Positions 18,357-25,913 of a stretch of DNA of 39,944 bases are shown piece after piece. The translations under genes and the position numbers were made by a program. Source of the stretch: Azoarcus sp. (lineage in GTDB: Bacteria > Pseudomonadota > Gammaproteobacteria > Burkholderiales > Rhodocyclaceae); contig JAIRMC010000004.1 in the NCBI GenBank assembly GCA_031258965.1, positions 1 to 39,944 on the forward strand. Direction: 5' to 3'. Position 1 is the first letter of the stretch; every line of letters begins with the position of its first letter. The notes under the pieces are model-generated. The model saw only the letters and a list, made by a program, of their open reading frames with translations. It had not been told where the DNA came from and ran no database searches.

Positions 18357-19301
18357 TCAACGTATCCCTTGCGTAGCCTCCCCCCCGAAATCGCCGTCTT
18401 CCAGAGCGTCGCCGCCATCTTCGGAAACCGCCTCGGCATCCCCTTCGCCCGGCTTGTCCTCGTCCGCCTCGCCGTCCTCTGGCGCATCATCCGCTTCCGT
18501 GGCGTCGGCATCCGGTTTTACTTCGGACGCTTCGGCCTGCTCCCGCGCAGCGAGTCCGGCTTGCCGCTGCCGCCACCAGCACCAACCGGCATAAAGATAA
18601 CCGGACAAGGCATACGCGACGAAAAGTCCGAAAAAAGTGCCCGGCGGATAGAACGCGCCCAAAGCAAAGGCCAGCACCAGTGCGATGACGACGATGAATG
18701 GCACGCTCTTTCGCAGATTGATGCTCTTGCCGCTCCAGTACGGCACATTGCTGACCATGGAAATGCCCGCGAAGAACGTGACCAAGCACGCCACCCAACG
18801 CAGCCAGACCATGTCATCGGGCGAAGTGAGTTCGTTGTCGATGGTGAGCCACACCATGCCGGCAATCAGCGCGGCGGCGGCGGGGCTTGGCAGACCCTGG
18901 AAGAACCGCTTGTCGACGATGTCGATATTGGTATTGAACCGCGCCAACCGCAATGCCGCGCCTGCGCAGTAGACAAAAGAGACGATCCAGCCAACCTTGC
19001 CCAGACTCATGAGCGCCCATTCATAGACCACCAGCGCCGGGGCCGCGCCGAAACAGACCATATCGGAGAGCGAATCATATTGCGCGCCGAATTCGCTTTG
19101 CGTGTTGGTCAGGCGGGCGATGCGCCCGTCGAGGCCGTCGAACACCATGGCGATGAAGATGGCGATGGCGGCCACCTCGTAGCGCCCGTTCATCGCCTGC
19201 ACGATAGCGAAATACCCACAGAACAGCGCGGCGGTGGTGAAAAGATTGGGCAGGATGTAGATGCCGCGGCGGCGTGGGCGCGAGAGAGGGGGAAAGCTCA
19301 T
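18357..19301 (-). CDS. pssA: CDP-diacylglycerol-serine O-phosphatidyltransferase
   Basis: This 314-residue CDP-alcohol phosphatidyltransferase makes phosphatidylserine, the precursor of phosphatidylethanolamine, at the inner membrane. The protein begins MSFPPLSRPRRRGIYILPNL, followed by a membrane segment. The catalytic motif D-G-x2-A-R-x8-G-x3-D-x3-D is seen as DGLDGRIARLTNTQSEFG then AQYDSLSDMV. Several more membrane segments follow to about residue 250. The last 60 or so residues form a strongly acidic, Ala/Glu/Asp/Gly-rich tail that most PssA proteins lack. It stands alone on the minus strand, without the leuA or psd neighbours often seen. Confidence 0.94.
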   Translation of the reverse strand: MSFPPLSRPRRRGIYILPNLFTTAALFCGYFAIVQAMNGRYEVAAIAIFIAMVFDGLDGRIARLTNTQSEFGAQYDSLSDMVCFGAAPALVVYEWALMSLGKVGWIVSFVYCAGAALRLARFNTNIDIVDKRFFQGLPSPAAAALIAGMVWLTIDNELTSPDDMVWLRWVACLVTFFAGISMVSNVPYWSGKSINLRKSVPFIVVIALVLAFALGAFYPPGTFFGLFVAYALSGYLYAGWCWWRQRQAGLAAREQAEASEVKPDADATEADDAPEDGEADEDKPGEGDAEAVSEDGGDALEDGDFGGEATQGIR

Positions 19302-19432
19302 ATTGGTGACGGTGACATCTGAAGAGAATGACCGATTCTAGCGCATGCTCCGGTCGGTGACGCCGGATACGTGAGCGAACCGGAAAGACATGACATCTTT
19401 TCACTACCGGAAAAGGCGTTCTTATGCCTACA

Positions 19433-19466
19433 AGAAATAAATAATTCGATTTTTATTCTTATTTCT
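19433..19466 (+). promoter_or_regulatory. Inverted repeat upstream of sbp
   Basis: AGAAATAA (19433-19440) and TTATTTCT (19459-19466) form a perfect inverted repeat with an 18-base AT-rich spacer, about 55 bases before the sbp start. The AT-rich island and its position suggest a promoter with a regulator site. CysB would be the expected regulator of a sulfate-binding protein, but CysB sites are too poorly conserved to assign from sequence alone. Confidence 0.35.
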
Positions 19467-19520
19467 GCTGGCAATCCCGGTAGAGTGTCATGTCCTTCAA
19501 ACCCTCAAGAGAATGAAATC

Positions 19521-20549
19521 ATGAGACGATCCACACTTTTCCGCGCATTGCTGACAGGCGTCGTCGCGGCGGCGTTATCGGCGTCCTCATCGGGCGCCTG
19601 GGCAGACCAGACCTTGCTCAATGTCTCCTACGATCCCACGCGCGAGTTCTATCAAGCCTTCAACGCCGAATTTACCGCGCACTGGAAGAAAACGACGGGT
19701 GAAACCGTCACCATCAAACAATCCCACGGCGGCGCGGGCAAGCAGGCGCGCGCGGTGATCGACGGCCTGGAGGCCGACGTGGTCACGCTGGCGCTGGCTT
19801 ACGACATCGACGAAATCGGCGAGCTGACCGGCAAGCTGCCCAAGGACTGGCAGAAAAAATTTGCCGACAACAGCGCGCCCTACACATCCACAATCGTTTT
19901 CCTGGTGAGAAAGGGCAACCCCAAAGGCATCAAGGACTGGGGCGACCTCGTCAGGCCGGGGATAGAAGTCATTACGCCGAACCCCAAAACCTCGGGCGGC
20001 GCGCGCTGGAACTACTTGGCCGCCTGGGCTTACGCGCTGAAGAAGAACGGTAACAGCGAAGCCAAGGCGCGCGAGTTCGTCAGCCAGATAATCAAGCAGG
20101 TGCCGGTACTCGATTCGGGCGCGCGGGGTTCGACCAATACATTTGTCCAGCGCAACATTGGCGATGTCCTGCTGGCGTGGGAAAACGAAGCCCTGTTGTC
20201 GATCAACGAACTGGGGCCGGACAAATTTGAAATCGTCGTCCCCTCGCTCTCCATCCTCGCCGAACCGCCGGTGGCCGTTGTCGAAGGCGTGGCGAAAAAG
20301 CACGGCACGGAAAAACTGGCGAAAGCCTATCTTGAATACCTGTATTCACCCGTCGGCCAGAAGCTCGCGGCGAAGCATTACTACCGTCCGCGCCATCCGG
20401 AACATGCCGACCCGGCAGACGTGGCCCGCTTTCCCAAGCTCGACCTGATTACCATCGACGGCGCATTCGGCGGTTGGCAAAAAGCGCAGAAAACGCACTT
20501 CTCCGACGGCGGCATCTTCGACCAGATTTATACGCCAGGCGGCAAATAA
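19521..20549 (+). CDS. sbp: Periplasmic sulfate-binding protein
   Basis: This 342-residue solute-binding protein serves a sulfate/thiosulfate ABC importer. A signal peptide of about 28 residues ([20 protein letters not shown], cut near AWA-DQ) precedes the mature protein, which starts [19 protein letters not shown], the classic Sbp opening. Sulfate-contact regions include [35 protein letters not shown] and [11 protein letters not shown]. The ATG at 19521 follows AAGAGAATG and gives a sensible signal peptide. No cysT, cysW or cysA permease genes follow, so the transporter partner is elsewhere. A terminator follows at 20564-20584. Confidence 0.95.
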   Translation: MRRSTLFRALLTGVVAAALSASSSGAWADQTLLNVSYDPTREFYQAFNAEFTAHWKKTTGETVTIKQSHGGAGKQARAVIDGLEADVVTLALAYDIDEIGELTGKLPKDWQKKFADNSAPYTSTIVFLVRKGNPKGIKDWGDLVRPGIEVITPNPKTSGGARWNYLAAWAYALKKNGNSEAKAREFVSQIIKQVPVLDSGARGSTNTFVQRNIGDVLLAWENEALLSINELGPDKFEIVVPSLSILAEPPVAVVEGVAKKHGTEKLAKAYLEYLYSPVGQKLAAKHYYRPRHPEHADPADVARFPKLDLITIDGAFGGWQKAQKTHFSDGGIFDQIYTPGGK

Positions 20550-20563
20550 AGCCAGATCCGTCC

Positions 20564-20584
20564 CCGGGCGCTTCCCGCGCCCGG
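20564..20584. terminator. Hairpin between converging sbp and CoA-transferase genes
   Basis: CCGGGCGC (20564-20571) pairs perfectly with GCGCCCGG (20577-20584) around a five-base loop, followed by TGGTTTC. It sits in the 61-base gap between two genes that converge, and probably stops transcription from both sides. Confidence 0.6.
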
Positions 20585-20610
20585 TGGTTTCATGCCGGAT
20601 GCGGTTTGAC

Positions 20611-22116
20611 TCACATCGGCTCGCCGCGCAACGCGCGCAAGTGCCAGTCAAAAGCTTCGCCCAACAAGTGCGGCGTCTGCTTGCCGTTGGCGCGCTTTTC
20701 CGCGCGGGCAAGATAGTCATCGAGCGCGGGGCGGAAACGGGGGTCGGCGCACTGGTCGATCACCCGCCGGGCGCGCTGGCGCGGGGCAAGGCCGCGCAGA
20801 TCGGCCAAGCCGTGTTCGGTGACGAGCACTTGTACGTCATGTTCGGTGTGGTCGACGTGCGAAACCATCGGCACGATGCACGAGAGCGCGCCATTCTTGG
20901 CCGTGGAAGGCGTCATGAAGATGGAGAGATAAGCGTTGCGTGCGAAATCGCCCGAGCCGCCCAGGCCGTTCATCATCTTCGAACCAAGCACGTGGGTGGA
21001 ATTGACGTTGCCGTAGATGTCGGCTTCAAGCATGCCGTTCATCGAGATGGTGCCTAGTCGGCGGATGATTTCCGGGTGATTGCTGATTTCCTGCGGGCGC
21101 AGGATGATGCTCTTGCGGTATTCGTCGATGTTGTCGAAAAGATCGGCCAGCGCCGCCGCCGAGAGCGAAACGGCGGTGGCCGAGGCGCAGACGAGTTTGC
21201 CGGAACGGATCATGTCGAGCATGCCGTCCTGCAAGACTTCGGTATAGGCGGTGAGGTTGTTGAAGGGGCCGCCGTTCAGGCCCGCCATGACTGCGTTGGC
21301 GATATTGCCTACGCCTGATTGCAGCGGCAGCAGGGTGGGCGGAATGCGGCCTTTTTTGACCTCGTGCTGGAGAAAATCCAGGATATGCCCAGCGATGAGG
21401 CGCGAGTTTTCGTCTGGCGCGCTGAATTTGTTGTCGCGGTCGGCGCAGTCGGTTTCGACCACGGCCACGACTTTTTTCGGATCGACGCGCATGTAGGGGT
21501 CGCCGATGCGGTCGGTCGGCGCGGTGAGTGGTATCGGCTGGCGATGGGGCGGTAGCGCGACGCTGTAGATGTCGTGCATGCCTTCGAGTCTGGCGCTTTG
21601 GGCGGCATTGATTTCGAGGATGACCTTGTCGGCCAGATCCAGCCAAGTCGGGTTGTTGCCGATGGAGGTCGAGGGCACGAGCCGCCCATCTTCGAGCACG
21701 GCGGCGACTTCGATCAGGGCGGCGTCGAGTTTGCCGTAGTGGCCCCAGGCGGCATTCTGGGCGACGTGGGAGAGATGGACGTCGATATAGTCCGCCTCCC
21801 CGGCGTTGATGCGGTTACGGCAATCCGGGTCGGATTGGTAGGGCAGGCGCATGGAGACGCCATTGACCTTGAACAAGGCGCCGTCGAGTTCGGGCGAGGT
21901 CGAAGCCCCCGTCCACACGCCGACGCGGAAGGTTTCGCCCCGCTCGGACGCGGCGGCGATCCGCCGGGCGAGCGCCTGGGGCACCACCTTGGGATGGCCC
22001 GAGCCGGTGAAGCCGCTCACGCCGATGTTCTCGCCAGGATTGATGAATGCGGCGGCATCATCCGCCGACATGACCTTGCCGCGCAGCGCGGCGTTTTGAA
22101 TGCGGGAATCGCTCAT
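20611..22116 (-). CDS. Succinyl-CoA:acetate (acetyl-CoA) CoA-transferase / hydrolase
   Basis: This 501-residue member of the acetyl-CoA hydrolase/transferase family (class I CoA-transferases) exchanges CoA between acyl-CoA and a free acid, typically succinyl-CoA and acetate. The N-terminus reads SDSRIQNAALRGKVMSADDA and GVSGFTGSGHPKVVPQALA. The catalytic glutamate lies in AYTEVLQDGMLD, after GVGNIANAVMAGLNGGPF. The C-terminal half has GLGGSGDFARNAYLSIF and VLVTEHGLADLRGLAPRQRA. The length matches AarC/Cat1-like enzymes. In this kind of organism it could serve acetate or propionate use. It is transcribed alone, starting next to a 465-base gap. Confidence 0.92.
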   Translation of the reverse strand: MSDSRIQNAALRGKVMSADDAAAFINPGENIGVSGFTGSGHPKVVPQALARRIAAASERGETFRVGVWTGASTSPELDGALFKVNGVSMRLPYQSDPDCRNRINAGEADYIDVHLSHVAQNAAWGHYGKLDAALIEVAAVLEDGRLVPSTSIGNNPTWLDLADKVILEINAAQSARLEGMHDIYSVALPPHRQPIPLTAPTDRIGDPYMRVDPKKVVAVVETDCADRDNKFSAPDENSRLIAGHILDFLQHEVKKGRIPPTLLPLQSGVGNIANAVMAGLNGGPFNNLTAYTEVLQDGMLDMIRSGKLVCASATAVSLSAAALADLFDNIDEYRKSIILRPQEISNHPEIIRRLGTISMNGMLEADIYGNVNSTHVLGSKMMNGLGGSGDFARNAYLSIFMTPSTAKNGALSCIVPMVSHVDHTEHDVQVLVTEHGLADLRGLAPRQRARRVIDQCADPRFRPALDDYLARAEKRANGKQTPHLLGEAFDWHLRALRGEPM

Positions 22117-22365
22117 TGGGTTTTCATCCGGAAGGGGTCAAAAAAACGCGCCGCCGCGGGGACGAAGGCGCATATCACTGTCACGAGGCCTGAAGAAACT
22201 AAAGAGCGTTTCTGCTCCGGCGGGTTCCGCCACTCATTCATTCGCGGATAGTGGCGAAGTGTAGAAAGAGTGCCCGCCCGGCGTCAACGGGACGAAGTCG
22301 GGCGCCGAAGCGCGCATTTATTCGTTCACGGATTCTTCGCCTCGCTTACGGCGACGGAGCCACTT
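22117..22365. other. Gene-free stretch, first part of the 465-base gap before the APE genes
   Basis: No credible gene is seen in the 465 bases from 22117 to 22581. This first part holds the presumed promoter of the CoA-transferase and a 7-base inverted repeat, CGCCACT (22228-22234) with AGTGGCG (22250-22256). The rest of the gap contains repeat copy 2 and an 11-base inverted repeat, listed separately. Confidence 0.6.
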
Positions 22366-22448
22366 GTCATTGCGAGGCTTGGTGCGCCGTGGTGGTCCAT
22401 ACCACCTTTCCGGATCGCTGCGCTTCGCTCGGAATGACGACTGATTCA
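22366..22448. repeat. Dispersed inverted-repeat element, copy 2
   Basis: GTCATTGCGAG (22366-22376) and CTCGGAATGAC (22428-22438) are inverted ends matching at 10 of 11 bases. They enclose a perfect small hairpin GGTGGT-CCAT-ACCACC (22391-22406). The adjoining AATGACGACTGATTCA (22433-22448) is the exact reverse complement of the 16-base string in copy 1 at 18276. Translating such repeats yields the familiar false RAKRSDPE/PRNDKW peptides. It is a palindromic repeat or MITE-like element, without a gene. Confidence 0.75.
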
Positions 22449-22499
22449 GTCGCAACCTCCTTGGGAAACCTGGTATTTCTTGTACCTTGTCCGGGGTTC

Positions 22500-22569
22500 T
22501 GTCAGAATCGCGCCGATGATATGGAAGCAGGGCGGCGTTTCCGTATTGCAATTTTTTACGATTCTGACA
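22500..22569 (+). promoter_or_regulatory. 11-base inverted repeat at the head of the APE genes
   Basis: TGTCAGAATCG (22500-22510) and CGATTCTGACA (22559-22569) are perfect inverted complements 48 bases apart. The right arm touches the ribosome binding site AAAGGA of the next gene (start 22582). It could be two half-sites for a regulator or, in RNA, a long-range stem near the start codon. Confidence 0.45.
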
Positions 22570-22581
22570 AAGGAAACCGCG

Positions 22582-23025
22582 ATGAAAAAAAGCCTGCTTG
22601 TTTTACCGTTCGTTGCTGCATTGGGTGTGCCTGCCGTCAGTCAGGCGCGGGATACGCAGCACTTTCTCGATTTTCAGAGCGTCGTCGATAAGGCGCTTGC
22701 CGAGGGGCACCTCGACGGCACGGTCAAGTTCTACCTGAAAGGGCAGAATATTCCGGGCAAAGTCGTCCAGACCTTCCCGGAAGCGCGCTCCAGCAAAAAG
22801 ACGAACGCGGCCAACAAGAGCGACGAAGCCGCCTGCGAATGGGCCTTGCGCTCCGTCCTGATTTCTTTCCAGGACAACGCGAAGAAACGCGGCGCCAACG
22901 CCATAATCGACCTGGTGAGTTTCTACAACCAAAAGGAATACACTAGTCCGGCGCAATTCGAATGCCACGCCGGAGCCATCCTGGCCGGTGTGGCGATGAA
23001 AGGGAAAGCCGCCATCGTGAAGTGA
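22582..23025 (+). CDS. Small exported protein at the head of the APE cluster
   Basis: This 147-residue protein has a clear signal peptide (MKKSLLVLPFVAALGVPAVS, cut near SQA-RD) and so is probably periplasmic. The mature part includes HFLDFQSVVDKALAEGHLDG, GQNIPGKVVQTFPEARSS and GANAIIDLVSFYNQKEY, with a single cysteine pair (ACEWAL, FECHAG) that could form a disulfide. From memory, similar small proteins, often mislabelled as excinuclease ATPase subunits, stand at the head of APE clusters; they are not nucleases. The start at 22582 follows AAAGGA. The next gene begins 4 bases after its stop, so they form one operon. Its role in pigment synthesis or export is unknown. Confidence 0.75.
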   Translation: MKKSLLVLPFVAALGVPAVSQARDTQHFLDFQSVVDKALAEGHLDGTVKFYLKGQNIPGKVVQTFPEARSSKKTNAANKSDEAACEWALRSVLISFQDNAKKRGANAIIDLVSFYNQKEYTSPAQFECHAGAILAGVAMKGKAAIVK

Positions 23026-23029
23026 CTTC

Positions 23030-23776
23030 ATGTCCGGGATGAAATTGCGCAACTGGGTCGCTTGGATGCCGGGTTGCGAGACGGTCGGGGCGTGGCGGCA
23101 GTGGGCGCACACTGGCGCGCCGATTGTGGCGGGCGCCGGGTTGCTGGCCGCGCCGCCGCCGATCAAGGAAATTCCGCCGCTTTTGCGCCGCCGCGCCGCC
23201 GCGATGGGACGCGCTGCGCTGCATGTGCTTTCGCGCCCTGAGCTGCCTTACGCGGGGCAGCCCATCGTTTTGTGCAGCCGCCACGGGGAATTCCAGCGTT
23301 CGTTCGATCTTCAGGCCGAGCTGGCGCGCGAGGGGCGGGTCTCGCCGCAGCAGTTCGGCATGTCGGTGCATAACGCCACGGGCGGTCTGTTCATGATGGC
23401 GCAAAAAGCCCGCGCGCCGCTCACGGCGCTGGCGGCGGGCGAGGAGGGCGCGCTTGCCGGTTTGCAGGAGGCCTGCGCCGAACTCGCGGATGGCGCGGAC
23501 GCCGTATGGTTGCTGTATTGCGAAGAACCCTTGCCTGGGGAATACCGCCAGCTCCTGGGCGATGCCGCCGTACGTGGCGATTGCCATTTCGCTTTCCTGC
23601 TCGAACTCGTCTCCGGCAGCGAATTCCGTCTCGCGCCCGAGGCGGGCGGCGGAGAGGGTCGCCCCGCCCTGCCGTTGGATCTGCTTCGCTTTCTCCTGCG
23701 TGTCGAGGATGCGCGTCTGTGCCTGTCGCCGCGTGGCAACTGGACGTTGCGGCGCACGGCAATAGCCGGGGCCTGA
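23030..23776 (+). CDS. apeC: Beta-ketoacyl synthase chain-length-factor-like protein (ApeC type)
   Basis: At 248 residues this protein is much shorter than a true ketosynthase. It resembles the Ketoacyl-synt_2 family, for example in LRNWVAWMPGCETVGAWRQW near the N-terminus, IVLCSRHGEFQRSFDLQAEL, QFGMSVHNATGGLFMMAQK and LTALAAGEEGALAGLQEAC. The SVHNATGG stretch stands where a ketosynthase has its active cysteine, so it is probably not catalytic itself. In the E. coli APE system the equivalent pairs with the KS ApeO as a KS/CLF heterodimer. Here the likely partner is the KS at 34632. It is followed after 3 bases by the acyltransferase. Confidence 0.82.
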   Translation: MSGMKLRNWVAWMPGCETVGAWRQWAHTGAPIVAGAGLLAAPPPIKEIPPLLRRRAAAMGRAALHVLSRPELPYAGQPIVLCSRHGEFQRSFDLQAELAREGRVSPQQFGMSVHNATGGLFMMAQKARAPLTALAAGEEGALAGLQEACAELADGADAVWLLYCEEPLPGEYRQLLGDAAVRGDCHFAFLLELVSGSEFRLAPEAGGGEGRPALPLDLLRFLLRVEDARLCLSPRGNWTLRRTAIAGA

Positions 23777-23779
23777 GGG

Positions 23780-24622
23780 ATGCGCGCGCGGCTGGATCGT
23801 CTTTGGCGCATTGCCGCCACTGGGTTCTGCTTTGCGGTTTTCGCGCTGTTCGGGATTTCGGCGCTCTGCCTGTTTTTTCCGCTGTTCCGGTTTTTGTCCT
23901 CTAATGAGCACGATTTGCGTTTGCGCGCACGCGCGCTTGTCCATCGCGGCATGGGCTGGTTCACGCGGCTCATGGTGTTCTGCGGCACGATCAGCTACGA
24001 AGTCCGCCATGCGGAAAGGCTGAACCGCCAGGGTTTGCTGGTTGTCGCCAATCATCCGTCGCTGATTGATGTCGTGTTATTGCTCTCGCTTCTGCGCCAA
24101 CCCAATTGCGTGGTCAAGGCGAGCCTGAAGAAGAATCTGTTTACACGCGGCCCGGTGCGATGCGCCGGGTTCATCGCGAACACGGACGGCCCCCAACTGA
24201 TGGATGCCTGCGTGGCCTCGGTGCGCGCGGGCGACAATCTGATTATTTTTCCGGAAGGGACGCGCAGTATCGGCCACGACGGCATCCTGAGTCCCATGAA
24301 GCGCGGCGCGGCCAATATCGCCCTGCGCGGCAGGCTCGCGTTGACGCCGGTGGTGATTACGGTTTCCGAACCCATGCTTGGCAAGGGACTTCCCTGGTAC
24401 CGCGCCCCGCGCCGGCGGCCTCATTTCATATTGGCGGTGCTGGACGACATCGCGCCGCCGCCCCTCGGCGATGACGCGGCGGAAGACGGCGAGATCGGCG
24501 GGCGGGGGCATCTGGCGCGCGCGCTTACCCAGGCGTTGGCGGCGCTTTTCGAGCGGGAAATCCGGCGGCGGGCCGCGCCGCAATCCCGTGCGCCGGAGGA
24601 GAGGACAGCGTCCCGCGCCTGA
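23780..24622 (+). CDS. apeD: Lysophospholipid-acyltransferase-family protein (ApeD type)
   Basis: This 280-residue membrane-associated acyltransferase of the PlsC/LPLAT family has an N-terminal hydrophobic segment (TGFCFAVFALFGISALCLFF). The catalytic block is VVANHPSLIDVVLLL, an intact HxxxxD motif. The acceptor block is IIFPEGTRSIGHDG, with GAANIALRGRLALTPVVIT further on. A basic, Ala-rich tail follows. In APE clusters this enzyme is expected to help attach the polyene to its lipid anchor. It is the last gene of the first APE segment, and a strong hairpin follows at 24643. Confidence 0.85.
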   Translation: MRARLDRLWRIAATGFCFAVFALFGISALCLFFPLFRFLSSNEHDLRLRARALVHRGMGWFTRLMVFCGTISYEVRHAERLNRQGLLVVANHPSLIDVVLLLSLLRQPNCVVKASLKKNLFTRGPVRCAGFIANTDGPQLMDACVASVRAGDNLIIFPEGTRSIGHDGILSPMKRGAANIALRGRLALTPVVITVSEPMLGKGLPWYRAPRRRPHFILAVLDDIAPPPLGDDAAEDGEIGGRGHLARALTQALAALFEREIRRRAAPQSRAPEERTASRA

Positions 24623-24642
24623 GAAACCGTGGCGAATCTTCG

Positions 24643-24671
24643 GAAACGCCGATTGACTTAATCGGCGTTTC
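24643..24671 (+). terminator. Hairpin after apeD-type gene
   Basis: GAAACGCCGAT (24643-24653) pairs perfectly with ATCGGCGTTTC (24661-24671) around TGACTTA, followed by TCTTCAC. The 11-base stem is strong. The T-run is weak, so termination may be partial. Confidence 0.6.
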
Positions 24672-24729
24672 TCTTCACTATTGCGCGCACTTTTACGGCG
24701 TTTAAAAAATACTTGGTATCATTTGCGCC

Positions 24730-24757
24730 GCGCAAAAACTGTGCGCTGGTTTTTTTT
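24730..24757 (+). terminator. Terminator- or attenuator-like hairpin just before the ACP genes
   Basis: GCGCA (24730-24734) pairs with TGCGC (24742-24746), followed closely by eight T residues (24750-24757). It ends only 18 bases before the first ACP start codon, overlapping the region of its ribosome binding site (AAAGGA). A terminator this close to a start could act as an attenuator in the leader of the long APE operon. The stem is short. Confidence 0.45.
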
Positions 24758-24774
24758 AAAGGAATAGAACGGCA

Positions 24775-25038
24775 ATGCTTGATGAGTTGATACGCGAGAT
24801 CAAGGCATTCATCATCGAAACGCTTGATCTGGAGGATATTTCTCCTGATGATATTGACGCGGATGCGCTCTTGTTCGGTGATGGTCTGGGGCTTGATTCC
24901 ATTGATTCGCTGGAACTTGGCGTGGGGCTGCAAAAACGCTACGGCCTGAAGATTTCCGCCGAAGACGAGGAAGCGCGCCGGATTTTTTCCTCGGTCCGCA
25001 CTCTGGCTACTTACGTTGCCGCACATCAAACAGTCTGA
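24775..25038 (+). CDS. apeE: Acyl carrier protein 1 of the APE system
   Basis: This 87-residue acyl carrier protein has its phosphopantetheine site at Ser42 in GLGLDSIDSLELGVGL. It is acidic and helical, beginning MLDELIREIKAFIIETLDLE. The GDGLGLDSID form is typical of the first ACP of APE clusters. The start has AAAGGA 10 bases upstream. It would need a phosphopantetheinyl transferase, and none is recognised in this window. In E. coli one of the two ACPs receives the aryl starter from the ligase; which one does so here cannot be told. Naming follows gene order. Confidence 0.88.
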   Translation: MLDELIREIKAFIIETLDLEDISPDDIDADALLFGDGLGLDSIDSLELGVGLQKRYGLKISAEDEEARRIFSSVRTLATYVAAHQTV

Positions 25039-25050
25039 TTTCCGGTTTCA

Positions 25051-25314
25051 ATGAGTATTGACAAAATGGACAGAGATGCTACTTACGCCTTGATTGTCAG
25101 GCTTCTCGCCGAGCTTTTTGAAATCGCGCCGGAAAAGATCAGCCTAGAATCCAATCTTTACGAAGACCTCGATATCGACAGCATCGACGCGGTCGATCTT
25201 GCCGCCGAGTTCAGGAAACAGACCGGGCGGCAACTCACGCCGGATGAGTTCAAGAGGATTCGCACCGTGGGAGACATCGTCGACGCCGCTTGTGCATCGG
25301 CGAAGGATACCTGA
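25051..25314 (+). CDS. apeF: Acyl carrier protein 2 of the APE system
   Basis: This 87-residue acyl carrier protein has its phosphopantetheine site at Ser44 in EDLDIDSIDAVDLAAEF. It is of a different subgroup from the ACP before it, suggesting a separate job (elongation versus starter loading). It begins 12 bases after the first ACP stop. The start may be ATG 25051 or ATG 25066; neither has a strong ribosome binding site, so translation is probably coupled. The stop overlaps the next start (TGATG). Confidence 0.88.
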   Translation: MSIDKMDRDATYALIVRLLAELFEIAPEKISLESNLYEDLDIDSIDAVDLAAEFRKQTGRQLTPDEFKRIRTVGDIVDAACASAKDT

Positions 25315-25913
25315 TGCCTGGGAGAGCCGCGCTGGCTGCCGGGCTTTTCCTGCCGCTCATGTTCTGGGCGTGCCGCTGGCAGGGCTGGCCGTTCTGGTTG
25401 TGCGGTCTCGTCCTGTTGCCGCTGGCGTGGCCGCGCCGCGCCGGGGGGGGCGTTTCCATCGTCGCTATCGCGCCGCGCGCCGCGCGTTGGCTGCCGGGCG
25501 CGCTGGCGGCGGTGATCGGCGTCGCAGCGCTCGTTTTTCGCAACGGGCTGCCGCTCCAGTATTACTCTGTCCTGATCAATTTCTTTTTCCTCGCCATTTT
25601 CGCGGCTAGTCTTACGCAGGAACAAAGCATCGTCGAGAGGCTGGCGAGGCGAATGACGTCCGATTTCCCCGGGTCCGCCGTGCGCTATACGCGGCGGGTT
25701 ACGCAAGCCTGGTGCGTATTCTTCGTGGCGAACGCCGCCGTCACGCTGTTGTGCATCCGGGCCGGGGAGGAAGCTTGGGCGATTTACAGCGGCTTCGTTT
25801 CCTATCTGTTGATGGGCTGCATGTTCGTGGGGGAATGGCTGATCCGGCGCCGGGTGCGGCGGCGCGGCCTTGGTATCGCTGGTTCGACCTTGCGGGAGAC
25901 GCCCCGTGCCTGA
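25314..25913 (+). CDS. apeG: APE-cluster membrane protein (COG4648 type)
   Basis: This 199-residue polytopic inner-membrane protein has hydrophobic segments near residues 5-22, 25-37, 60-78, 82-98 and 125-165. Recognisable stretches include FRNGLPLQYYSVLINFFFLA and FVSYLLMGCMFVGEWLIRRR, which match the predicted membrane proteins placed after the ACPs in APE clusters. Its biochemical role is unknown. Its ATG overlaps the ACP2 stop, and the ligase start overlaps its own stop. Confidence 0.8.
   Translation: MPGRAALAAGLFLPLMFWACRWQGWPFWLCGLVLLPLAWPRRAGGGVSIVAIAPRAARWLPGALAAVIGVAALVFRNGLPLQYYSVLINFFFLAIFAASLTQEQSIVERLARRMTSDFPGSAVRYTRRVTQAWCVFFVANAAVTLLCIRAGEEAWAIYSGFVSYLLMGCMFVGEWLIRRRVRRRGLGIAGSTLRETPRA

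Noticed and set aside
22318-22551. A 77-codon minus-strand frame with RAKRSDPE and PRNDKW
   Set aside because: This is the well-known false peptide produced by translating palindromic intergenic repeats; the DNA is repeat copy 2.
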